DNA of 64,000 bases. Source: Rhizobiales bacterium 62-17. Lineage in GTDB: Bacteria > Pseudomonadota > Alphaproteobacteria > Rhizobiales > Beijerinckiaceae. Below, in pieces: positions 25,415-32,583 of the stretch. Under the pieces are notes generated by a model. The model was not told the origin of the DNA. It did not search any database and was given only the letters and a program-made list of their open reading frames with translations. Position 1 is the first letter of the stretch, and every line of letters starts with the position of its first letter. The stretch spans positions 904,853-968,852 of the forward strand of contig MKVW01000009.1 of NCBI GenBank assembly GCA_001898965.1, given 5' to 3'. A program made the translations under genes and the position numbers.

Positions 25415-26194
25415 ATGGATAAATCGCCCCTTCAGGATTTCGCCGCGGCGATTGCATCCGGCAAAGTCAGGATCGTCGATCTGACCTTCACCCTGAGCCC
25501 GGATTTCCCGGTCATCGTTCTGCCGCCGGAAGTCGGGCAGGCGATGCCGATGCGCATTCAGCGCATCTCGCGTTATGACGATGCCGGCCCGGGTTGGTAT
25601 TGGAACAACATCACGCTCTGCGAACACACCGGTACGCATTTCGACGCGCCGATCCATTGGCACACTGGCAAGGATCTGCCTAACAATGCGGTCGACACTT
25701 TGCCGCCGCAGGACATGATCGCGCCGGCTTGCGTCATCGATTGCTCGGCCGAAGCGGCGAAGGATGCGGATTTTCTGCTCACCGTTCCGATGGTCGAAGC
25801 CTGGGAGGCCAAGCACGGCCGTATCCCCGAGCGCCACTGGGTGCTGCTGCGTACCGATTGGTCGAAGAAGAATTTCCGCGACTACGCCAATCTGAAGGAA
25901 GATGGCGCTCACACGCCGGGGCCGAATGCCGAAGTCATGCGCTGGCTCGTTCACGAGCGTGGCATCATCGGCTTTGGCACCGAGACCATCGGCACCGACT
26001 GGGGCCAGGCCTTCCATCTCGATCCGCCGCTGCCGGCGCATCATTATCTGCATGGCGCGGGCCGCTACGGCCTGCAATGCTTGTGCAATCTCGATCAACT
26101 GCCGCCCACCGGCGCGATGATCGTCTCGGCGCCGCTGAAGATCGAAAACGGCTCGGGCAGCCCGCTGCGCGTGCTGGCGCTGGTGTCGAATTAG
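25415..26194 (+). CDS. Cyclase-family metal hydrolase, probable isatin-hydrolase-like enzyme
   Basis: 259 residues from the ATG at 25415, with GGAGA nine bases before. The PF04199 metal site HTGTHFDAPIH gives His71, His75, Asp77 and His81. Family members are kynurenine formamidase and isatin hydrolase, both Mn2+/Zn2+ enzymes that open N-acyl or lactam bonds on aniline rings. With a Rieske oxygenase and an indolepyruvate-type oxidoreductase nearby, isatin to isatinate is the best guess; kynurenine formamidase is possible but no kynureninase or tryptophan dioxygenase gene is seen. Last gene of the 20388-26194 operon. Confidence 0.82.
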   Translation: MDKSPLQDFAAAIASGKVRIVDLTFTLSPDFPVIVLPPEVGQAMPMRIQRISRYDDAGPGWYWNNITLCEHTGTHFDAPIHWHTGKDLPNNAVDTLPPQDMIAPACVIDCSAEAAKDADFLLTVPMVEAWEAKHGRIPERHWVLLRTDWSKKNFRDYANLKEDGAHTPGPNAEVMRWLVHERGIIGFGTETIGTDWGQAFHLDPPLPAHHYLHGAGRYGLQCLCNLDQLPPTGAMIVSAPLKIENGSGSPLRVLALVSN

Positions 26195-26200
26195 TTCTTA

Positions 26201-26228
26201 CGTCATTGCGAGCGTAGCGCAGCAATCC
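26201..26228. repeat. Dispersed intergenic palindrome (CATTGCGAGCG type)
   Basis: The text CGTCATTGCGAGCGTAGC, then GCAGCAATCC, with arms ATTGC (26205-26209) and GCAAT (26222-26226), is a familiar short repeat scattered in intergenic DNA of Bradyrhizobium relatives and other bacteria. It starts a few bases after the cyclase stop. Confidence 0.5.
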
Positions 26229-26247
26229 AGGGCAAACGGTTAGGCTT

Positions 26248-26281
26248 GGGAGAGTGCGGAGCATAATTCCGCCGCTCTCCC
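26248..26281 (+). terminator. Hairpin after the cyclase gene
   Basis: GGGAGAG (26248-26254) pairs with CTCTCCC (26275-26281), and GCGGA (26256-26260) with TCCGC (26268-26272), leaving a small internal loop and a 7-base loop. A short T-containing tract (TTCGTATTC) follows. It should end the plus-strand operon. Confidence 0.5.
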
Positions 26282-26364
26282 TTCGTATTCTGAACCCTCA
26301 TTTCACCGCGTCGCGGTGACGAGGGGAGGGGGTGTCGCGCAATTCTGAGGAACAACCCCATGCA

Positions 26365-26383
26365 AGGGCCATTACAAGGCCCT
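26365..26383 (-). terminator. Hairpin at the end of the minus-strand CoA ligase gene
   Basis: AGGGCC (26365-26370) and GGCCCT (26378-26383) form a 6-base stem with a 7-base loop, beginning right at the stop codon of the ligase gene. No clear T-run follows, so it is only a candidate. Confidence 0.35.
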
Positions 26384-28032
26384 CAGGCCTTGCCGGCCGG
26401 TGCCTTGCGCAACTGCGCCTTCAAGGCCCTGAAGTCGAAAACGGCTTGATCGCGCAATGCATTGTTCGCCAGCGTCTTGACCTCGCCACGCGCGATCTTC
26501 TTGGTTGACGAAAGCGGCAGCGCATCGACGAAAGCGATATAGGCCGGCACTTTATGATAGGCCAATGACGCCGCCGCGCCTTGAACGATCGCTTCGGCCA
26601 GCGCTGCATCCGCCTTGGCTGCGGGGTCGGCCTTGACCACGAAGGCGAACACTTCCTCACCTCTGATATCGTCTTGCACCGGCGTCACCGCCGTCGCCTC
26701 CACCTCAGGCAGTTTGTGCAAAGCCGATTCGACTTCCAGCACCGCGATATTCTCGCCACTGCGCCGCACGATGCTCTTCTTACGATCGAAGAACGTCAGC
26801 AGGCCGTCAGCGCCGGCGGAAACATAATCGCCGGTGTGGAACCAGCCGCCGGCCCAGGCTTCCGCCGTGCTCTGCGGATCGTCGAGATAAGCAGTGAAGA
26901 AACCGGCTTTCGGATCATCGCCTTTGGCGCGCACCAGCAATTCGCCGGGCTCGCCCGTCTTCACGTCCTCGCCTTCTTCATTGACCAGCCGATAATCCAT
27001 GCTTTGCGCCGGGCGGCCGATGCAGCGCGATGGGAAACCGCTTGGCTCCTGCGCCGTCGTCGTCGCGGCCGCGCCGCCGGTCTCCGTCATCGCCCAGGCA
27101 TCGACGATGGGAAGGCCGTAGCGCTCCTCGAAGGTCGCGCGATGGCGCACGTCCACGGCCGGAGCGAAGGCGAACCGCGCTTTGTGCCGCCGCTCCGCTT
27201 CGCTCACCGGCAGTTGCAGCAGAATGGCGGGAATGACGCCCAGGCAATGCACGATGGTCGCCTCGCTGTCGGCGACGCAGGCCCACCAGCGCGTCGCGCT
27301 GAAACGGTCGAGCGGCACGACGGCGCCGCCGATCGCCATCATGCCGACGGCGCTGGCGCCGAGCGCATTCATATGGAACATCGGCAGCGGCGTCAGATTG
27401 ATTTCGCCCTCGCTCTTCACCGCCGCCGTGCCGCCCTGGTTGACGTACCAGTCGGCGACGCCGGTGAAATAGCGGTTCGACAGCACGCAGCCTTTCGGCA
27501 AGGCCGTGCTGCCCGATGTGAAAAGCAGAGCGCATTCATTGCCGGACGCATCGTTCTGCCCGCTCACCACGCTTTGGCAGGCGGGAATGGCCGCGCCCGG
27601 TTCGATGAGGCGCGTCGGTCCCAGGTCCGCCTGCCGCGCCAGTGCCATCCGTTCGTAGGCGGCGATCAGGAGATCGGCTTTCGATTTGCGCAACTGATAG
27701 GTCAGCTCGTCCGGTCGCAGATCCGGATTGATCGGCGCGATCGAAACGCCGAGCGCATTGAGCGCCAGCCAATGCACGAAGAATTCTGGACGATTGTCGA
27801 GCAGCAGCGCCACGCGCGCGCCGCAGCCATAGCCGGCGGCTGAAAATTCCGCCTTCAAAGCCTCGACCTGTTTCAGCATGTCGCCATAGCTGATGCGAAA
27901 GCCGTCGCGCGCATAGGACAATTCGGCGCTGGCCGGCGCGATCAGAAACGGCGCATCCGGCCGCCGCGCCGCCGCTTTTGCGAAAGCTTCGTATGGAGAG
28001 CGGTACTGCATCAGGACATCGAGATGCGACAT
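26383..28032 (-). CDS. Acyl-CoA ligase (AMP-forming), first of two
   Basis: 549 residues. The P-loop-like adenylate motif LLFTSGSTALPKG, the A5 region DAWAMTETGG, and A8-type GWFHTGDYVSAGADGLLTFFDRKKS are present; the A10 Lys is in STKKIARGE. It makes an acyl-AMP from a carboxylic acid and ATP and transfers it to CoA. Divergent from the second ligase over about 110 bases, and both share the MarR-like box at 28061-28084. I infer an aromatic or indole-derived acid as substrate. It is about 30-40 percent similar by eye to the next ligase, so they probably act on different acids of the pathway. Confidence 0.9.
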   Translation of the reverse strand: MSHLDVLMQYRSPYEAFAKAAARRPDAPFLIAPASAELSYARDGFRISYGDMLKQVEALKAEFSAAGYGCGARVALLLDNRPEFFVHWLALNALGVSIAPINPDLRPDELTYQLRKSKADLLIAAYERMALARQADLGPTRLIEPGAAIPACQSVVSGQNDASGNECALLFTSGSTALPKGCVLSNRYFTGVADWYVNQGGTAAVKSEGEINLTPLPMFHMNALGASAVGMMAIGGAVVPLDRFSATRWWACVADSEATIVHCLGVIPAILLQLPVSEAERRHKARFAFAPAVDVRHRATFEERYGLPIVDAWAMTETGGAAATTTAQEPSGFPSRCIGRPAQSMDYRLVNEEGEDVKTGEPGELLVRAKGDDPKAGFFTAYLDDPQSTAEAWAGGWFHTGDYVSAGADGLLTFFDRKKSIVRRSGENIAVLEVESALHKLPEVEATAVTPVQDDIRGEEVFAFVVKADPAAKADAALAEAIVQGAAASLAYHKVPAYIAFVDALPLSSTKKIARGEVKTLANNALRDQAVFDFRALKAQLRKAPAGKA

Positions 28033-28060
28033 GAGTTCACCAGAAAGACGGGGCGGTCAA

Positions 28061-28084
28061 AATCACTTTAGGCATAAAATATCT
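28061..28084. promoter_or_regulatory. Candidate MarR box 2
   Basis: Left arm AATCACTTTA, centre GGCA, right arm TAAAATATCT. It matches the perfect palindrome at 32476-32501 in 7 of 10 and 8 of 10 arm positions. It sits in the gap between the two divergent CoA ligase genes, 29 bases before one start and 60 before the other, where it could control both. Confidence 0.5.
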
Positions 28085-28143
28085 CGTAATCCATAGTCCT
28101 CTATGCCATAGTTTTGGCGAGCACGGTTCCAGGGAGATCGCAA

Positions 28144-29769
28144 GTGACAGCGGATGTGCGGCAAGCCGCCGAGGCTGGCGTGGCAAACGATCGCTTTCAG
28201 GAGATCGCCGCGACCTTCGCCTCCTCCGACCGCGTTCTGCCGACCATTTTGCAGCGCCAAGCGGCGCGCTATAGCGACCGCACGCTGCTGATCGCCGGGG
28301 ATGTGAGCTGGACCTATAAGCAAGCGGCGTCTGTCGCCGCCGCATCGGCGCGCGCTCTTGCGGCAGCCGGCATCAAGCCCGGTGACCGGGTCGCCATTCT
28401 GGCCTCGAACCGCGCGGAATTCCTCGAGATTTATCTCGGTTGCGCCTGGCTCGGCGCCATCGCCGTGCCAGTCAATCCGGCGCTGCGCGGCCCGCAATTG
28501 CAGCATATTTTCCGCAATTCCGGCCCGAAACTCCTGGTCGTGGAAGAGATCTATCGATCCAATCTTGAGGCCGTCACCGAAGCCGGTCTGTTGCCGCCTC
28601 GGCTGTGGACCATCGACGCCTCTGGCATCACGCGCGGCGCGGCATCTCAGGCGGCGCAGGATGAAGACCTGCCCCTGCCGCGCCCTGGCGACACGGTGGC
28701 GGTTCTCTACACGTCAGGCACGACGGGTCCCGCAAAAGGCGTCTGCTGTCCGCAGGCGCAGATGTTCTGGTGGGGCATCTATTCGGCCCGCGCACTCGGC
28801 ATCCGCGAGGGCGACGTCCTGCTGACGACGCTGCCGATCTTTCACACCAATGCGCTGAATGCCTTCTATCAGGCGCTGCTCAATGGCTGCACTTATGTGC
28901 TGGAACCGAAATTCTCAGCATCCGGATTCTGGCCGACGGTGCGCAAATACAAAGCAACCGTCACTTATCTCCTTGGTGCCATGGCGGCGATCCTGCTGGC
29001 ACAGCCGGAGAGCGCTGACGATAAGGACCATTCCGTCCGCGTCGCTTTGGGCGGCGGCGTACCAGGGCGGTTTCACGATCTTTTCCGCGAACGTTTCGGC
29101 GTGCCTTTGGTCGATGGCTATGGATCGACGGAAACCAATTTCGTTTTCGCGAGCCCCATTCCCTCCGATCGGCCGGGCTCCATGGGCTATCTGGCCGATG
29201 GCGTTGAAGCCCGCATTGTCGATGCCGACGATGCGCCGGTTGCCGATGGCGAGGCGGGCGAATTGATCCTGCGCGCCCGCGAGCCTTTCGCCTTTGCCTC
29301 CGGCTATTTCGGCATGCCCGAGAAAACGGTCGAAGCCTGGCGCAATCTCTGGTTTCACTCAGGCGATCGTGTCTTCAAACATGCAAGCGGCCATTATTAT
29401 TTCATCGACCGGATGAAGGACGCGATCCGCCGGCGCGGCGAAAATGTCTCGTCCTGGGAGGTTGAAGACGTCATCCAGGCCCATCCCGCCGTCGCCGCCT
29501 GCGCGGTTTATCCGGTGCCCTCCGAACTGGGCGAGGATGAAGTGGCGGTTGCCATCCAGCGCAAGGATGGCGTGGATCTGCCGCCGCTCGATCTCATCAA
29601 ATATTGCGAAGGGCGGATGGCCTATTTCGCCGTGCCGCGCTTCGTTCGCTTCGTCGATGCCATGCCTTTGACGGAGAACGGCAAGATCAAGAAGGTGAGC
29701 CTGCGCGAAGCCGGCATCACCGCCGACATGTGGGATCGCGAGAAGTCGGGCTATAAACTGCGCCGATAG
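28144..29769 (+). CDS. Acyl-CoA ligase (AMP-forming), second of two
   Basis: 541 residues from the GTG at 28144, which has AGGGAG seven bases upstream; a TTG 30 bases earlier is less likely. Motifs: VAVLYTSGTTGPAKGV, VDGYGSTETNFV, LWFHSGDRVFK, FIDRMKDAIRRRGENVSSWEVE, and the C-terminal Lys in LTENGKIKK. The layout resembles ATP-dependent crotonobetaine/carnitine and aryl-acid CoA ligases. It should activate an acid of the aromatic pathway, for example dioxindole-3-acetate ahead of aldolytic cleavage. Followed by a rhizobial repeat and the convergent marR gene. Confidence 0.9.
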   Translation: MTADVRQAAEAGVANDRFQEIAATFASSDRVLPTILQRQAARYSDRTLLIAGDVSWTYKQAASVAAASARALAAAGIKPGDRVAILASNRAEFLEIYLGCAWLGAIAVPVNPALRGPQLQHIFRNSGPKLLVVEEIYRSNLEAVTEAGLLPPRLWTIDASGITRGAASQAAQDEDLPLPRPGDTVAVLYTSGTTGPAKGVCCPQAQMFWWGIYSARALGIREGDVLLTTLPIFHTNALNAFYQALLNGCTYVLEPKFSASGFWPTVRKYKATVTYLLGAMAAILLAQPESADDKDHSVRVALGGGVPGRFHDLFRERFGVPLVDGYGSTETNFVFASPIPSDRPGSMGYLADGVEARIVDADDAPVADGEAGELILRAREPFAFASGYFGMPEKTVEAWRNLWFHSGDRVFKHASGHYYFIDRMKDAIRRRGENVSSWEVEDVIQAHPAVAACAVYPVPSELGEDEVAVAIQRKDGVDLPPLDLIKYCEGRMAYFAVPRFVRFVDAMPLTENGKIKKVSLREAGITADMWDREKSGYKLRR

Positions 29770-29822
29770 AGCGTTTTCAAGCGAAGTGGATGCCGGTTCG
29801 CGTGAAGAAAACGCGTCCAAAT
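29768..29822. repeat. Rhizobiales intergenic repeat
   Basis: AGAGCGTTTTCAAGCGAAG, then TGGATGCCGGTTCGCGTG, then AAGAAAACGCGTC, corresponds to a short element I have often met in intergenic DNA of Rhizobiales, where GAAGTGGAtaCCGGTTCGCGTGAAGAAAACGCG is usual in part. It can fold (CGCGT with ACGCG). It fills most of the 64 bases between the ligase and marR stops and may serve as a terminator for both. Confidence 0.55.
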
Positions 29823-29833
29823 AAGAGGGACGC

Positions 29834-30349
29834 CTATTTTCCCGCGCCGTCCGGCTCGCTGTCTTTCAGCACTTTCTTCAGCCGTGAGAGCTGCTGAACC
29901 ATCGCCTCGATATCCTCGATATCGACGTCCTGGAACATGTCGTTCAGCCATTGGCCGTGCTTTTTCGCCATGCGGCGAAATTTCTTGCGGCCTTCCACCG
30001 TGAGGCAAACGATCTGCACCCGCCGATCGAGATTCGACGGGGCGCGCGTGATGTAGCCTTCCTCGATCAGGCGCGTGAGAATGGGCGTGATATTGCCGGC
30101 CGAGACCATCAGCCGCTTGGACAATTCGCCCAGCACGAGGCCGCCCGGCTCGAAGTCGAGCTGCGCCAGCAGTTCGAAACGCGGCAGGGTGAAATCGAAT
30201 TGCTCGCGGAAATTGCGACGCAGTTTGCCGCTGATCAGGGTGGTGCAGGCGAGCAGCCGCAGCCAGAGCCGGATCTCGGCGCGATATTCGCTTGCCTCTT
30301 CCGGCTTTGAGGCCAGAGACAGATCATCGCTTTCCACGTTGCTCGCCAA
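29834..30349 (-). CDS. MarR-family transcriptional regulator
   Basis: 171 residues. Start TTG at 30349 is supported by GGAG seven bases upstream. The winged helix-turn-helix spans about 50-125: LPRFELLAQLDFEPGGLVLGEL, split here into PRFELLAQLDF and VLGELSKRLMVSAGNITPIL, then DLxRRVQIVCLT-type wing (NLDRRVQIVCLT). MarR dimers bind palindromes and release them when a phenolic or acidic ligand binds. This gene lies inside the aromatic cluster, divergent from the thioesterase gene. Four similar palindromes in the cluster's promoter regions are candidate sites. MarR proteins control the auxin-degradation loci of Variovorax and Bradyrhizobium relatives, which fits the proposed role. Confidence 0.9.
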   Translation of the reverse strand: MASNVESDDLSLASKPEEASEYRAEIRLWLRLLACTTLISGKLRRNFREQFDFTLPRFELLAQLDFEPGGLVLGELSKRLMVSAGNITPILTRLIEEGYITRAPSNLDRRVQIVCLTVEGRKKFRRMAKKHGQWLNDMFQDVDIEDIEAMVQQLSRLKKVLKDSEPDGAGK

Positions 30350-30682
30350 AATAGTCTCCTGGAATTTCCCTCTGATCTCAGATGCAATGCGGCGTTGTCC
30401 AGCCCTGAAATCGGATTGGCGCGGCCATCCAGCCGCTCCCGGATTTCAGCAAGCCGCCAACTCTTTTATATCTCAATCATTACCGGGGCGCGATGGGGAT
30501 GTCGAGTTTGGACGTTCGGCAGGCAGTTCTCCACACGGGAAAGCAGCATTCAGCCGCATTTTTCGGCATCTCGCTCACCTCCTGCCTATCCGCCTTCGCG
30601 GGTCGATCATCCCGGTAGACTTGCGCCAAATGCTCAGGTACGTATTAAATAACTTCATGCACAAACTAAATTGAAGGCCCCG
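30350..30682. other. 333-base gap between marR and the thioesterase gene
   Basis: It holds a degenerate MarR-like site (30459-30482) and a possible promoter for the thioesterase operon: TTGCGC near 30619 and TATTAA about 16 bases further. The 3' part is AT-rich (GTATTAAATAACTTC). No other gene-like frame with good signals was found. Confidence 0.4.
30459..30482. promoter_or_regulatory. Candidate MarR box 3 (weak)
   Basis: The left arm AACTCTTTTA matches 9 of 10 positions of AACTATTTTA from the perfect palindrome at 32476-32501; the right arm (TCAATCATTA) is poor. It would be placed to control the divergent marR and thioesterase genes. Confidence 0.25.
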
Positions 30683-31171
30683 ATGCCGCGCTTTGCTCCC
30701 CTGTCGCTCTCCTCTTTGCCTGGCAGCGTCTGGCGCAGAAGCTTTCTGATCCGGTTTGGCGACTGCGATCCCGCCGGCATCGTTTATACGCCGGAATATT
30801 TCAATATTTTCAATGGGGTAATCGAGGATTGGTATGGCCAATGCCTAGGGCTGCCCTATCCCATGCTGATTGGCCAGCGGCGCATGGGTCTGGGCTATGC
30901 CCATGTCTCCGCCGACTTCTCCCAGCCCAGCTCCATGGGCGAAGTGCTTGAGGCCGCAATCATCGTCAAGAGCATCGGCCGGTCTTCGGTGGCCCTGTCC
31001 GTGCATGCCTTCAAGGCCGGCGTCGAATGTGTACGGGCCAATTTCGTGACTGTGACCACATCCTTGCGCGATCATTCGGTGATCGCAATTCCCGACGATC
31101 TGCGTCAGGCCTTCGAAACCTATCGGCAGGGCTGTAATGTGCCGGAGCTTTCAGAGAGCGTGGTGCAATAG
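30683..31171 (+). CDS. 4-Hydroxybenzoyl-CoA-thioesterase-like hot-dog protein
   Basis: 162 residues from the ATG at 30683 (GAAGG five bases before). FGDCDPAGIVYTPEYF (residues 25-40) is the hallmark of the 4-hydroxybenzoyl-CoA thioesterase group; Asp27 or Asp29 would be the catalytic acid. It hydrolyses an aromatic acyl-CoA to the free acid. In this cluster anthraniloyl-CoA to anthranilate is the attractive reaction, after the 2-oxoacid oxidoreductase encoded in the same operon. It heads a plus-strand series with the binding protein at 31234 and the oxidoreductase genes. Confidence 0.85.
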   Translation: MPRFAPLSLSSLPGSVWRRSFLIRFGDCDPAGIVYTPEYFNIFNGVIEDWYGQCLGLPYPMLIGQRRMGLGYAHVSADFSQPSSMGEVLEAAIIVKSIGRSSVALSVHAFKAGVECVRANFVTVTTSLRDHSVIAIPDDLRQAFETYRQGCNVPELSESVVQ

Positions 31172-31233
31172 CGAATACGCGATCAAGATTTTCTGCGAGA
31201 TTTTCGCGAGAGTGTCCCAATGGAGGTGCTTCG

Positions 31234-32397
31234 ATGAAACGCATGCTGGTATCCGCCCTCGCGATCGGTCTGATATGGCCGGGCGCCGCCTCCGCCGAAA
31301 TCGTTGTTGGTTTCGTCACGGGCCTGAGCGGCGCCGTCTCTTCCATCGGCATTCCCATTGGCAAAGGCATTGCCGCCGGCCAGGTCTATCGCGGTGAGAT
31401 CGACGGCGAGCCCATTCGCGTCATTGAACTCGACGATGCGTCCGATCCATCCATGGCGGCGCGCAACACCCGCAAACTCGTCGAGCAGGAAAAGGTCGAC
31501 GCCCTGATCGGCACGTCGGGCGCGCCGCAAACCGTGGCCATGGCGACGATTGCGGTTGAACTGAAGGTGCCGATGGTCGCGGTCTCCCCCATCACGCCGC
31601 CGCCGACAGGCGAAGGCGGCCCGTGGGTGGTGCAGTCCTTGCAACCGCAGTTGCTGTTGTTCCAAGGCATTGTCGGCCACATGAAGGCGAACAAGGTGAA
31701 GACGGTGGCGTTCATCGGCTTCAACGATGCGCTGGGCGATCTGATGTACAGCTCGCTGGTCGAGAGCGCTAAGGAAGCCGGCATCAACATCGTCGCCAAC
31801 GAGCGTTATGCGCGCACCGAAACCTCCGTCACCGGCCAGATCTTGAAAATCGTGTCGCAGCGGCCGGATGCCATCGTTATCGGCGGCACGGCCACGCCAG
31901 CCGCGCTGCCCGCCCTCGCTCTCGCCGAGCGTGGCTACAAGGGATTGGTCTATGGCAACAACGGCATGATCAGCGCCGATTTCCTGCGCGTCGCCGGCAA
32001 GGCCGCCAATGGCATCATCTGCCCGACGGGGCCGGTCATCGTCGCCGAACAGCTGCCCGATTCCAACCCGACCAAGAAAGTTTCGATTGCCTATCGTGAG
32101 ACCTATCAGAAGGCTAATAATGCGCCGGCGATCGATGGGTTCTCGCCCTATGCCTTCGACGGCTGGGTGATCTTGACCGACGCGATCAAGCGCGCCAAAG
32201 CAACCGGCGCGAAGTCGGGGACGCCGGAATTCCGGGCCGCGATCCGTGCGGCGCTTTATTCGACGAAAGAACTCGCCGGCGCCTATGGCGTTTATAATTT
32301 TACGCCAGCCAGCACCTATGGCGTCGACGAACGTTCGGTGACCTTGGTGAAAATCGACAATGGTGCCTGGAAACTGTTGCCGGCGGCTACGCCCTAA
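31234..32397 (+). CDS. Branched-chain-type ABC substrate-binding protein (second copy)
   Basis: 387 residues with a signal peptide (about 1-21, GLIWPGAASA) and the type I binding fold: VVGFVTGLSGAVSSIG, ELDDASDPSMAARNTRKL, and LAERGYKG. It is a close paralogue of the protein at 17559-18701 throughout its length. No permease or ATPase genes lie next to it, so it probably delivers ligand to the LivH/LivMG/LivF importer at 14002-17521. Position inside the aromatic block suggests that the ligand is a pathway substrate. Start ATG at 31234, GGAGG nine bases upstream. Confidence 0.9.
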   Translation: MKRMLVSALAIGLIWPGAASAEIVVGFVTGLSGAVSSIGIPIGKGIAAGQVYRGEIDGEPIRVIELDDASDPSMAARNTRKLVEQEKVDALIGTSGAPQTVAMATIAVELKVPMVAVSPITPPPTGEGGPWVVQSLQPQLLLFQGIVGHMKANKVKTVAFIGFNDALGDLMYSSLVESAKEAGINIVANERYARTETSVTGQILKIVSQRPDAIVIGGTATPAALPALALAERGYKGLVYGNNGMISADFLRVAGKAANGIICPTGPVIVAEQLPDSNPTKKVSIAYRETYQKANNAPAIDGFSPYAFDGWVILTDAIKRAKATGAKSGTPEFRAAIRAALYSTKELAGAYGVYNFTPASTYGVDERSVTLVKIDNGAWKLLPAATP

Positions 32398-32402
32398 GCA
32401 GC

Positions 32403-32426
32403 TGAAGCGTCTGAAATGACGCTTCA
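32403..32426 (+). terminator. Hairpin after the second binding-protein gene
   Basis: Perfect 9-base arms TGAAGCGTC (32403-32411) and GACGCTTCA (32418-32426) with a 6-base loop, six bases after the stop codon. Only a weak AT tract follows. Likely ends the 30683-32397 transcript ahead of the separate promoter at 32469. Confidence 0.5.
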
Positions 32427-32468
32427 ATAGGCATGAAGAAGAGGATGCGGCGGCGGGGTGAAAGCGCC

Positions 32469-32501
32469 TTGACGCAAACTATTTTAGACATAAAATAGTT
32501 T
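32469..32501 (+). promoter_or_regulatory. Promoter overlapped by a perfect 11-base palindrome (MarR box 4)
   Basis: -35 TTGACG (32469-32474) and -10 TAAAAT (32491-32496), 16-base spacing. The same stretch is a perfect inverted repeat: AAACTATTTTA (32476-32486), spacer GACA, and its reverse complement TAAAATAGTTT (32491-32501). A repressor bound here would cover the -10 and most of the spacer. The likely repressor is the MarR protein at 29834-30349; the target is the oxidoreductase operon starting at 32584. Confidence 0.65.
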
Positions 32502-32583
32502 CACTTCGTCGGTGCATCCTATTGCAATCGGTACGAAACAGCGCGCCACAGTAAGATGGCGCAGGGCCGCGAAGGAGCGGAAC

